Assembly (NCBI RefSeq): GCF_910587525.1
Contig: NZ_CAJULS010000062.1
Coordinates: 1-13,428, forward strand
Direction: 5' to 3'
Source: an uncultured Oscillibacter sp.
GTDB lineage: Bacteria > Bacillota > Clostridia > Oscillospirales > Oscillospiraceae
DNA: 13,428 bases
Under the pieces are notes generated by a model. That model did not search any database. It was not told where the DNA came from and saw only the letters and a list, made by a program, of their open reading frames with translations. Of the stretch, positions 5,631-11,904 are shown piece after piece; the first letter of the stretch is position 1, and every line of letters begins with the position of its first letter. The position numbers and the translations under genes were made by a program.

Positions 5631-7358
5631 ATGGACTTCATGAAGGAATATGAGAAATGGCTTGCCAGCCCCGCTCTCAGCGCCGCGGAGAAAGCCGAGC
5701 TGGAGGCCATTAAAGACGACCCCAAGGAGATTGAAGGCCGGTTTTACGGCCCGCTGGAGTTCGGCACCGCCGGCCTGCGGGGCACCATGTATGTGGGCCT
5801 CCACAATATGAATATCCACGTCATCCGCTGGGCCACCCAGGGCTTTGCCGACGTCATCTGCGCCGAGGGCGAGGAGGGCAGGAAGCGGGGCGTTGCCATC
5901 TGCATGGACTGCCGCAACCACTCCATGGAGTTCGCCCGGGCCGCCGCGGAAGTCTGCGCCGCCAACGGCATCCAGGTGAAAATTTTCGAGTCCCTGCGGC
6001 CCACGCCGGAGCTGAGCTTTGCCGTGCGGGAGTACCGCTGCCAGGCGGGCATCAACGTTACCGCCAGCCACAACCCCAAGGAGTACAACGGCTACAAGGT
6101 CTATTGGGAGGACGGCGCCCAGCTGCCCCCCCGCCACGCCGACGCCATCGCCAAGCGGCTGGAGGAGCTGGACATCTTCAATGATATTAAGACCATGCCC
6201 TATGACGAGGCTGTAAAGGCGGGCCTCATTGAGGTCCTGGGAGAGGAGACCGACGAGAAGTTCCTCGCCAACGTCATGGCCCAGGTCAACGATGCCGGGA
6301 CCGTGGCCAAGGCGGCGGACACTTTCAAGCTGGTCTATACCCCCTTCCACGGCACTGGCCACAAGCTGATCCCCGAGGCCCTGAAACGCTTGGGCATCAA
6401 GCACCTGATCTGTGTCCCCGAGCAGATGGTCATCGACGGCGACTTCCCCACGGTGGTTTCTCCCAATCCGGAAAATCCCGAGGGCTTTTACCTGGCGGTG
6501 GATCTGGCCAGGAAGGAGGGCGCGGATTTCATCCTGGGTTCCGACCCCGACGCCGACCGGGTGGGCATCATGGTCCGCACCAAGGACGGCAGCTTCAAGA
6601 CCATCTCCGGCAACCAGACCGGCGTGCTGCTGCTGGATTACCTCATCGGCGCCATGAAGCGCTCCGGCAGGCTGCCGGAAAAGCCCGTGGCCCTCAAAAC
6701 CATCGTCACCACCGAGATGGCACGAAAGGTGGCGGAGGTCAACGGCCTCCAGTGCTTCGACACCTTCACCGGCTTCAAGTTCCTGGCGGAGAAGAAGGAC
6801 AAATTGGAGAGCACCGGGGAGGGAACTGTGATCTTCTCCTACGAGGAGAGCTACGGCTACATGCTGGGCAGCTATGTCCGGGACAAGGACGCCGTCACCG
6901 CCGCCCTGATGCTCACCGAAATGGCCGCCTGGTATGCCGCCCAGGGAAAGACCCTGGCGGACGCCCTGGAGGGCCTGTACGAGAAGTACGGCTATTACGC
7001 CGAGCACACCTACAACCTGGTCATGCCCGGCCTGGACGGTCTGCGGGACATGGCCAACCTGATGAAGTCCCTCCGGGAAAATCCCCCGGCGGAGCTCTCC
7101 GGCGTGAAGGTTCTCCAGTTCAAGGACTACGCCGACGGCTCCGTTACCGACTGTGCGAGCGGCGCACAGACCCGCATGGAGCTCTCCGGGTCCAACGTGC
7201 TGCGCTTTGAGATGGCCGACGGCACCTCCGTCATTGTCCGGCCCTCCGGCACGGAGCCCAAGATCAAGATTTACATCCTGGCCCAGGGCAAGGACGCCGC
7301 CGACGCCGACGCCAATGTGGAGAAGTACGGCAAGTGGGTGGACTCCCTGAAAAAGTGA
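5631..7358 (+). CDS. Phospho-sugar mutase (alpha-phosphoglucomutase / phosphomannomutase family)
   Basis: 575 residues, the length of the B. subtilis PgcA / eukaryotic PGM2-like branch. It interconverts hexose 1-phosphates and 6-phosphates, linking glycolysis to UDP-glucose, glycogen and surface-polysaccharide precursors. All four active-site elements of the alpha-D-phosphohexomutase superfamily are present: the phosphoserine loop TASHNPKEYNGYK (Ser146), the metal-binding DPDADR (305-310), the sugar-recognition EESYG (405-409) and the phosphate-binding RPSGTEPK (537-544). The EFGTAGLRG segment (43-51) is typical of this branch. The ATG start has a strong AAGGAGG site. It is a single-gene unit with its own promoter and terminator. 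Substrate preference (glucose versus mannose) cannot be read from the sequence; glucose is the more likely for this branch. Confidence 0.93.
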   Translation: MDFMKEYEKWLASPALSAAEKAELEAIKDDPKEIEGRFYGPLEFGTAGLRGTMYVGLHNMNIHVIRWATQGFADVICAEGEEGRKRGVAICMDCRNHSMEFARAAAEVCAANGIQVKIFESLRPTPELSFAVREYRCQAGINVTASHNPKEYNGYKVYWEDGAQLPPRHADAIAKRLEELDIFNDIKTMPYDEAVKAGLIEVLGEETDEKFLANVMAQVNDAGTVAKAADTFKLVYTPFHGTGHKLIPEALKRLGIKHLICVPEQMVIDGDFPTVVSPNPENPEGFYLAVDLARKEGADFILGSDPDADRVGIMVRTKDGSFKTISGNQTGVLLLDYLIGAMKRSGRLPEKPVALKTIVTTEMARKVAEVNGLQCFDTFTGFKFLAEKKDKLESTGEGTVIFSYEESYGYMLGSYVRDKDAVTAALMLTEMAAWYAAQGKTLADALEGLYEKYGYYAEHTYNLVMPGLDGLRDMANLMKSLRENPPAELSGVKVLQFKDYADGSVTDCASGAQTRMELSGSNVLRFEMADGTSVIVRPSGTEPKIKIYILAQGKDAADADANVEKYGKWVDSLKK

Positions 7359-7373
7359 TTGTAAAGATAGCTG

Positions 7374-7406
7374 AAACGCCGGGGGCAATCCGCTCCCGGC
7401 GTTTTT
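7374..7406 (+). terminator. Rho-independent terminator of the phospho-sugar mutase gene
   Basis: AAACGCCGGG (7374-7383) pairs with CCCGGCGTTT (7395-7404), an 11-nt loop lies between, and a TTTTT run follows. It starts 16 bp after the stop codon. Confidence 0.9.
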
Positions 7407-7422
7407 ACTCTTTTCAGATTTA

Positions 7423-7505
7423 GAAGTTGTATTCATAGGTGGGGAACGCTGAATAGCGCGAAAAGATCCGACCGGACGGCGTTCAGCGCCTGTGAATACA
7501 ATTTC
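7423..7505 (+). repeat. Large imperfect palindrome between pgm and a small gene
   Basis: 17-nt arms at 7423-7439 and 7489-7505 pair along their whole length in plus-strand RNA, with 15 Watson-Crick and two G-U pairs. Inside is a second perfect 7-bp stem, CGCTGAA (7447-7453) with TTCAGCG (7482-7488), separated from the outer stem by a 7-nt bulge on the left side only. There is no T-tract, and a proper terminator already ends pgm 17 bp earlier, so it is not simply a terminator. The right arm ends exactly at the stop codon of the small minus-strand gene (7506). It could be a REP- or MITE-like element or a structured RNA; I cannot tell from one copy. Confidence 0.65.
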
Positions 7506-7661
7506 CTAGAGGTCGTCCGCGTCCTGCACCGGGACCTCATAGGGGTCCGCGGGACAGCCGGTCCAGCTGCCCTGGGGGTCGGTCTTCGCGGCGGTGAATT
7601 GGGACATCTCCCTGGCCTTTTCCATGGGCTTGTTCTCCTTGCGGCGCTTTTCCACTGGCAT
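7506..7661 (-). CDS. Small conserved-looking protein ending PVQDADDL
   Basis: 51 residues from the ATG at 7661. It begins MPVEKRRKENKPMEKAREMS (basic, helical) and ends in an acidic tail, with DPQGSWTGCP before PYEVPVQDADDL. From memory, small Firmicute proteins with a G-S-(Y/W)-T-G segment and a VQDADDL-type end recur, but I cannot confirm a family here. No membrane segment or signal peptide. Two starts are possible: ATG 7661 with GGAGG only 2 nt upstream and held in a hairpin, or ATG 7625 (39 residues) with AAGGAG (7635-7640) at 9-nt spacing. The gene lies just beyond the terminator of the iorA operon on the same strand, so it depends on read-through or on an unseen promoter. Function unknown. 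Confidence 0.7.
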   Translation of the reverse strand: MPVEKRRKENKPMEKAREMSQFTAAKTDPQGSWTGCPADPYEVPVQDADDL

Positions 7662-7663
7662 CG

Positions 7664-7678
7664 CCTCCTTTGCGGAGG
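7664..7678 (-). promoter_or_regulatory. Hairpin masking the ribosome binding site of the small gene
   Basis: In the minus-strand transcript, CCTCC (7678-7674), loop GCAAA and GGAGG (7668-7664) make a perfect 5-bp hairpin. The GGAGG arm is the ribosome binding site for the ATG at 7661, so the hairpin would sequester it. The sequence is plain; the effect on translation is inferred. Confidence 0.45.
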
Positions 7679-7726
7679 TAGTATGCGCCGCGGAGAGAAT
7701 GCTATGCGGAGGCGGATGCTCCGGCG

Positions 7727-7767
7727 AAAAGAGTCCCCCGCCGGCAACCGGCGGGGGACTCTTTTTT
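7727..7767 (-). terminator. Terminator of the iorA operon (bidirectional)
   Basis: An 18-bp stem (7727-7744 with 7748-7765, core GAGTCCCCCGCCGG) with a three-base CAA loop begins 5 bp after the end of the FrhB-like gene. The U-run is four bases in the minus direction and six in the plus direction, so termination of the operon may be incomplete and some transcription may continue into the small gene at 7661. Confidence 0.88.
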
Positions 7768-7769
7768 CG

Positions 7770-8834
7770 TTATTTCCGAAGCTCCGCCAGGTACTTTTCC
7801 CCATTGCGGCGCTTGCCCATAGACGCGCCCTTGAGCTTGTCAAGGCCGGTCTCCGGAACCTCCTTGAACTCCAGAACGCCTTTCTCCCGGGCGATTTTCA
7901 AAAGCTGCTCGCCCTTCTCGGAGCGGACAATGACCTGATTCCATTTCCTGTCCACGTCCCAGCCGCCGGCGCTGCGGGCCCCGCCTACGGAGAGATCGGC
8001 GAACTCCGCCGTCATGTCCGTGCAGGCCCGGCAGCCGGAGCGCACCAGGGGCGTCACCTCGTCCAGGTTTACGGAGACGGTCCCGCCGTCCTGCCGCAGC
8101 TCCAGGGAGTGGTACTTGCTGGGGGGGATGTCCATGTGGCTGACCTTCTCCGGGTCCGCGTGCCGGGCGGTGAGTGCGCCCAGGCCCTCCCAGTCCAGGC
8201 CCCAGCCGCAGAAGAGGCCGAAGACCATGCCGATGTTTCCGGCGTGGTTGTCGTTGTCCGGCAGGGGATTGCCCTTCATCTTGTAGACGGCCAGGGTCTT
8301 GCAGGGGGTTCCCACCACGCCGATGGCGTGGTATTTGCCCTCTTTCAATGCCCGGTTCAGCGCCGCCAGGGTAGGGGGCACCTGGAAGCTGCTGCCGGAG
8401 CAGGCCCGAATCTCCTCCGGCGTGGCCGCCAGGGTCCCCTCCGGGTTCAGGCCGCCCTTGGAGCGGGTGAGGACGGCGGCGTCGATGAAGCCCTCCGCCA
8501 ACGCCAGCTCCACCAGGGCCGTCATGGTACCGCCGTGCTGGGCGTTTGCCCGGATGGATTCATCGGCGGCCCGGGTCAGGTACAGCCCCCGGAAAGGGCC
8601 GATCTCCGGCAGGATGGTCTCCTCCTGGAAAAACCGGCGCCGCAGGGCGTCCAGATCCGTGGGCATCCGGGGGCAGAACCGCTGGCAGCGGCCGTCCCGG
8701 CGCTCACAGTCGAAGTAGCAGACGGTTCGCCCGTCTGCGGAGTCCCAGTAGGGGCACATTCCCTGGCAGGCGCCGCAGCCGGTGCAGAGGCCCGGCTTGA
8801 TGACCTGGGTATCCAGCGCGATTGTACTTAACAT
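7770..8834 (-). CDS. FrhB/FdhB-family iron-sulfur flavoprotein (coenzyme F420 hydrogenase beta-subunit-like)
   Basis: 354 residues from ATG 8834, which has AAGGAGGGG upstream; a longer in-frame reading to 8936 runs into the preceding gene and is rejected. The N-terminus carries CTGCGACQGMCP (Cys17, 20, 23, 27), a [4Fe-4S] ferredoxin motif, and then further cysteines (39, 43, 50, 54, the last in RFCP) that could hold a second cluster. FrhB-type features follow: HGGTMTALVELAL (100-112), GVVGTPC (172-178) and SGCRACTDMTAEFADLSVGG (266-285). In methanogens this family binds FAD and reduces F420; in Firmicutes it is found as a general ferredoxin-flavin electron module, often with unknown partners. 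As the last gene after iorA, iorB and the ubiquitin-like gene, it may pass electrons between reduced ferredoxin and another carrier. That partner role is inferred. Confidence 0.85.
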   Translation of the reverse strand: MLSTIALDTQVIKPGLCTGCGACQGMCPYWDSADGRTVCYFDCERRDGRCQRFCPRMPTDLDALRRRFFQEETILPEIGPFRGLYLTRAADESIRANAQHGGTMTALVELALAEGFIDAAVLTRSKGGLNPEGTLAATPEEIRACSGSSFQVPPTLAALNRALKEGKYHAIGVVGTPCKTLAVYKMKGNPLPDNDNHAGNIGMVFGLFCGWGLDWEGLGALTARHADPEKVSHMDIPPSKYHSLELRQDGGTVSVNLDEVTPLVRSGCRACTDMTAEFADLSVGGARSAGGWDVDRKWNQVIVRSEKGEQLLKIAREKGVLEFKEVPETGLDKLKGASMGKRRNGEKYLAELRK

Positions 8835-8847
8835 TGCCGTCCCCTCC

Positions 8848-9105
8848 TTATACCATGATCTGCGGATACCGGAAGATCTCCAGCTCCATGGACTGCGCGT
8901 CCGCCGGGAGGTAGTCCTCCAGCAGGTGGTTCTCACCGCACAGATGGTCCTGGAAGAGATACCGGTAACCGGGCTTCTGGGGTGTCAGAAACCCCTTTTC
9001 ATACAGCAGCGGTGTCAGGGCGGAAAAGCGGGTGTCCCGGGGCAGGGAAAGGGTCAGCTCCGCGTGCTTGACGAAATCGCTGAAACGCACCTGGATGGCG
9101 TCCAT
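8848..9105 (-). CDS. Small protein with ubiquitin-like (beta-grasp) pattern
   Basis: 85 residues from ATG 9105, which overlaps the iorB stop in TGATG; a GTG at 9108 would add one residue. The pattern fits beta1 (AIQVRFSD, 3-10), beta2 (AELTLSLP, 15-22), an amphipathic helix after a P-x-D-T turn (about 25-38), beta3 (GYRYLFQDHLC, 46-56), a short LLEDYLP turn (61-67) and beta5 (MELEIFRY, 73-80). The same order of elements, including a DT turn before the helix and an x-D-Y turn before the last strand, is found in ubiquitin and YukD/EsaB-like proteins. It lacks a C-terminal Gly-Gly, so it is not a ThiS/MoaD-type sulfur carrier or a conjugated tag. It sits between iorB and the FrhB-like gene, 13 bp from the latter. 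Fold inferred by eye; function unknown. Confidence 0.75.
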   Translation of the reverse strand: MDAIQVRFSDFVKHAELTLSLPRDTRFSALTPLLYEKGFLTPQKPGYRYLFQDHLCGENHLLEDYLPADAQSMELEIFRYPQIMV

Positions 9106-9728
9106 CACTCCGCCCCCTTTCCCGCGGCCTCACAGCCCATGGCGAAGGCCCGCCGGTTGACCTCCAGCACCGCGCCCCTGAACCGCTGGGAGAGGATTTT
9201 TTCCAGGTCCTCCCGGCTCAGGGGAGCCCCGGGCAGCTGGCTGAACGCCCCCAGAAGGGCGATGTTGGCGGACTTGGAGTCCCCGGCCTCCATGGCGATA
9301 TCGGCGGCGGGAACAGCCACGGCCAGGTTTGTCAGATGGCTGATTTCGGCGGCGATGTCCTCCACCGCCGGGTACTGCTGGATGCCCTGGAGCACGCCCA
9401 AGGGATACACCGGCCGGGGGTCATAGACCACGGTGGTGTCTTTCCCGGCGTACTTGCGGACCATTCGCAGCGTCTCCAGAGGCTCAAAGCCGATGATGAT
9501 ATGGGCCTCGCCGGAGGGGATCAGCACACTGGGGTCCATTTTGGCGGATACCCGCACGTGGCTCATGACGGAGCCGCCCCGCTGGGACGCGCCGTAGGTC
9601 TCCCCCACGGCCACCCGGAAGCCCCGGTCGCACATGGCGCTGCCCAGGACTTCGGCGGCCAGCACGTTGCCCTGCCCGCCGATGCCGCAGACTACGATGT
9701 TCAGGGGGTCGAACTTGAGTTTTTTCAC
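9105..9728 (-). CDS. iorB: Indolepyruvate ferredoxin oxidoreductase, beta subunit
   Basis: 207 residues, normal for IorB. It is the gamma-domain-type subunit that, with IorA, oxidatively decarboxylates aryl pyruvates (indolepyruvate, phenylpyruvate) with CoA and ferredoxin. Family marks: NIVVCGIGGQGNVLAAEVLG (10-29), GETYGASQRGGSVMSHVRVS (42-61), and the SANIALLGAFSQLPGAPLS region near 153-171. The start is GTG at 9728, which overlaps the iorA stop by 4 nt (GTGA), with GAGG upstream: typical translational coupling. The other end touches the small ubiquitin-like gene. No Fe-S motif is present in this subunit; the clusters are in IorA. Confidence 0.95.
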   Translation of the reverse strand: MKKLKFDPLNIVVCGIGGQGNVLAAEVLGSAMCDRGFRVAVGETYGASQRGGSVMSHVRVSAKMDPSVLIPSGEAHIIIGFEPLETLRMVRKYAGKDTTVVYDPRPVYPLGVLQGIQQYPAVEDIAAEISHLTNLAVAVPAADIAMEAGDSKSANIALLGAFSQLPGAPLSREDLEKILSQRFRGAVLEVNRRAFAMGCEAAGKGAE

Positions 9729-11608
9729 GCTTCCTCACCGCCTTCCACATGAATGGCCCCGCTGGGGCAGAACTTGGCGCACACGCCGCAGCCCACGCAG
9801 GTCACGGGGTCGATCTGGGCCTTGCCGTTTTTGAAGTCCCAGGTGTTGCCTGGGCAGCCCCAGACCCGGGAGCAGTATTTGTCACACCCGCAGCCCTCGC
9901 CCAGGCACGCGTCCTGGTCCACCCAGACCCGGACGGGCTTTTTCTGCTTCTTGGCGGTCAGGGTGGCGCAGGGCTGGCGCATGATGAGGACGTTCATGCC
10001 GTCCTCCTGCAAGAGCCGCTTTACGGTTTTTTCCGTCTCCTTCACGTCGAAGGGGTCGGCTACCTCCACCTTGCAGCCCATGGCCTCCAAAATCCCCTGG
10101 ATGTTCATGGGCTCGGCGGGGGTGCCCATGGCGGTAAGGCCGGTGCCGGGATGGGGCTGGAAGCCGGTCATGGCGGTGGCGGAGTTGTCCAGCACCATCA
10201 GCAGCATGTTGGCCCTGTGGTACACGGCGTTGACCACCCCGGGCATGATGGTGTGGAAGAAGGTGGAGTCGCCGCAGACGGTGACCACCTTCTGGTCCAG
10301 GCCGTACCGGGTCAGCTGGCCCAGGGCCTCCGCCAGGTTGATGCCGGAGCCCATGCAGTTGCAGGCCTGGAAGGCGTACTGCCCGGCGAACTGGCCGGAC
10401 ATGATGTAGCACCCGATGTCGCCGATGACCACGCCGGGGTTCTTCTCCTGGCGCAGCACCCGCTTGAGGATGTGGAAAGTGGCCCGGTGGGGACACCCGG
10501 CGCAGAAGGTCATCTCCCGCTCCGGCAGAGCCAGGGTGGAGGCGGTCTTCTTCTCAGGCAGGGCCGCGCCGGTAAAGGCGGCGATGGCGGCGGACACGTT
10601 GTCCGGGTCCAGCTCCCCGATTTTGGGCAGGGCCCCGTCGTCCCGGCCCCGGAAGGCAATGGACAGCCGGTGTTTTCCGGCCAGGGCCTCCAGGTGCTCC
10701 TCCAGGAAGGGGTCCACCTCCTCCAGGATCAGCACCTCCTTGGCGGGCCGGAGATAGCTCATTATGTAGTCCTCCGGCAGGGGCCAGAGGGTTCCCAGGG
10801 TCAAAAGGCCCGCTCTGTCCTCCACACCCAGGCGTACCATGGCCTCCTGGGCGTAGAGGCGGCCGGTGCCGCCGGCCACGATCAGCTTCTGCGCGCTCTC
10901 GGGACCTGAGTAGTGGTTGTACTCACAGTTTTCAAACTCGCTCCGCAGGGCCTCCAGCCGCTCCAGCATGGGCGTGTGGAGATACGAGACGCACACCAGC
11001 CGGTCCCACTCCCGTACCCTTTGAATGGGGTGGGGCTTTTCCGGCAGGTCTCCCAGCTTCACGACGCCCCGGCCATGGCACACCCGGGTGGTGAGACGGA
11101 CAATCACCATCTGCCCGGTGCGCTCGGAGAGTTCGAAGGCGTAGGGCACGATGTCCTTGGTCTCCTGCATGGTGGTGGGCTCCAGCAGCGCCACGCTGGC
11201 GGATTCCGCCTGCCACCGGGAGTCGAACTCGTTGGTGCTGGAGTGGGCGCTGGGGTCGTCGGAGGTGACGATCACCAGGCCGCCCTTAACGCCGTGCTGG
11301 GCCCCGCAGTGCAGGGAGTCCGCCGTGCATAAAAGGCCGTTCTGCTTCACGATGCAGAGCGCCCGGGCTCCCGCCAGGGACGCGCCGACGCACGCCTCCA
11401 GGGCGCAGACCTCATTGGTGGACCACTCGGCGTAGAAGTTCCGCTCCCCCGCGATCTTGCCCAGCATCCCCAGCACCTGGGAGGACGGGGAGCCGGGGTA
11501 CGAGGCGGCGAAGTTGATCCCAGCCTCCACAGCGCCGCGGACAATGGCCTCGTTGCCCTGCATCAGGCAGGCCTGTCCCGGCGCGTTGGCTGTCATCGTC
11601 CATTCCAT
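9725..11608 (-). CDS. iorA: Indolepyruvate ferredoxin oxidoreductase, alpha subunit
   Basis: 627 residues, full length. This catalytic subunit uses thiamine diphosphate, CoA and ferredoxin to convert aryl pyruvates from aromatic amino acid transamination to aryl-acetyl-CoA. Domains: N-terminal pyrimidine-binding region (GNEAIVRGAVEAGINFAASYPGSPSSQ, cited in part, from residue 18); FCAGCPHRATFH (368-379); GDIGCYIMSG (396-405); the thiamine-diphosphate motif starting at GDS (446-448) and closing near DNS (474-476); and a C-terminal ferredoxin domain with CLGEGCGCDKYC plus Cys585 (568-585) and CVGCGVCAKFC (604-614) for two [4Fe-4S] clusters. The start at ATG 11608 has GAGGG 13 nt upstream, rather distant; ATG 11596, four codons in, is an alternative. 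It heads a four-gene operon from the promoter at 11674-11701. Confidence 0.96.
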   Translation of the reverse strand: MEWTMTANAPGQACLMQGNEAIVRGAVEAGINFAASYPGSPSSQVLGMLGKIAGERNFYAEWSTNEVCALEACVGASLAGARALCIVKQNGLLCTADSLHCGAQHGVKGGLVIVTSDDPSAHSSTNEFDSRWQAESASVALLEPTTMQETKDIVPYAFELSERTGQMVIVRLTTRVCHGRGVVKLGDLPEKPHPIQRVREWDRLVCVSYLHTPMLERLEALRSEFENCEYNHYSGPESAQKLIVAGGTGRLYAQEAMVRLGVEDRAGLLTLGTLWPLPEDYIMSYLRPAKEVLILEEVDPFLEEHLEALAGKHRLSIAFRGRDDGALPKIGELDPDNVSAAIAAFTGAALPEKKTASTLALPEREMTFCAGCPHRATFHILKRVLRQEKNPGVVIGDIGCYIMSGQFAGQYAFQACNCMGSGINLAEALGQLTRYGLDQKVVTVCGDSTFFHTIMPGVVNAVYHRANMLLMVLDNSATAMTGFQPHPGTGLTAMGTPAEPMNIQGILEAMGCKVEVADPFDVKETEKTVKRLLQEDGMNVLIMRQPCATLTAKKQKKPVRVWVDQDACLGEGCGCDKYCSRVWGCPGNTWDFKNGKAQIDPVTCVGCGVCAKFCPSGAIHVEGGEEA

Positions 11609-11637
11609 AGTTTCAAAGTCACCCTCTCAAAAGTCAG

Positions 11638-11653
11638 ATTTTTAGTTAAAAAT
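11638..11653 (-). promoter_or_regulatory. AT-rich palindrome in the iorA leader (operator candidate)
   Basis: ATTTTTA-GT-TAAAAAT, with perfect 7-bp arms, lies between the predicted start site (about 11667) and the ribosome binding site. It is an obvious AT island in GC-rich DNA and looks like a repressor operator. No specific regulator can be named from it. Confidence 0.45.
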
Positions 11654-11673
11654 TTATCATGCTTCCGGTCTCT

Positions 11674-11701
11674 ATTGTAGCACCTTCGGCGGGAAATGCA
11701 A
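11674..11701 (-). promoter_or_regulatory. Sigma-A-type promoter of the iorA operon
   Basis: On the minus strand, TTGCAT (11696-11701) and TACAAT (11674-11679) are separated by 16 bp. The predicted start near 11667 leaves a leader of about 60 nt to iorA. A copy of a 12-bp direct repeat sits 6 bp upstream of the -35 box. Confidence 0.7.
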
Positions 11702-11707
11702 GTGGCG

Positions 11708-11768
11708 GGGGGAAATTTTACGGCCCCTCTTCAGTTGTACGCATCCGTGCACGAAAGGGGGAAATTTT
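11708..11768. repeat. Pair of 12-bp direct repeats upstream of the iorA promoter
   Basis: GGGGGAAATTTT occurs at 11708-11719 and again at 11757-11768, 49 bp start to start (close to five helical turns at 10 bp each). The nearer copy abuts the -35 box of the iorA promoter. Two same-orientation sites on about the same DNA face suggest a regulator binding site, though chance similarity is possible. Confidence 0.45.
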
Positions 11769-11781
11769 GGTGGATTTTCCC

Positions 11782-11835
11782 GCTAATGCAAATGCAAATG
11801 CTAATGTTAATGCTATTGTAAAAGCGAAAGCGAAG
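11782..11835. repeat. Degenerate hexanucleotide tandem repeat
   Basis: Nine consecutive hexamers: GCTAAT, GCAAAT, GCAAAT, GCTAAT, GTTAAT, GCTATT, GTAAAA, GCGAAA, GCGAAG. Each begins with G and keeps an A/T-rich remainder. The array is non-coding, between the iorA promoter region and the terminator of the ABC gene. It is too short-period to be CRISPR and could vary in copy number by slippage. Confidence 0.75.
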
Positions 11836-11836
11836 G

Positions 11837-11876
11837 CGCGCCGCGGGGACTTTTCGGAAAAGTCCCCGGCGGCGCG
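11837..11876 (-). terminator. Probable terminator of the ABC transporter gene
   Basis: A long stem, GGGGACTTTT-cgg-AAAAGTCCCC, is extended by eight to nine further GC pairs with one bulged G (11837-11844 with 11868-11876). It lies 28 bp beyond the stop codon. In the minus direction it is followed by a T-rich but interrupted tract (the hexamer repeat), so termination is likely but not textbook. Confidence 0.65.
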
Positions 11877-11904
11877 GGCAAAGAGAGAAGTCTCGTTCTG
11901 GGTT

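Noticed and set aside
5523..7436. A 637-codon open frame on the minus strand opposite the phospho-sugar mutase
   Set aside because: It is antisense to a gene with all four catalytic motifs; its composition (Gly, His, Val, Leu) is that of a GC-rich shadow frame, and it has no convincing ribosome binding site.
8835..8936. N-terminal extension of the FrhB-like protein to 8936
   Set aside because: The added residues overlap the ubiquitin-like gene, look like an out-of-frame translation (Arg, Ser, Trp rich), and the ATG at 8834 has a strong ribosome binding site.
7599..10909. Long plus-strand frames at 7599-8831 and 9749-10909 opposite the iorA operon
   Set aside because: Same shadow-frame composition, antisense to well-supported genes, no promoter on that strand and no known domains.
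11782..11835. CRISPR-like array
   Set aside because: The units are only 6 bp, with no spacers and no cas genes nearby.
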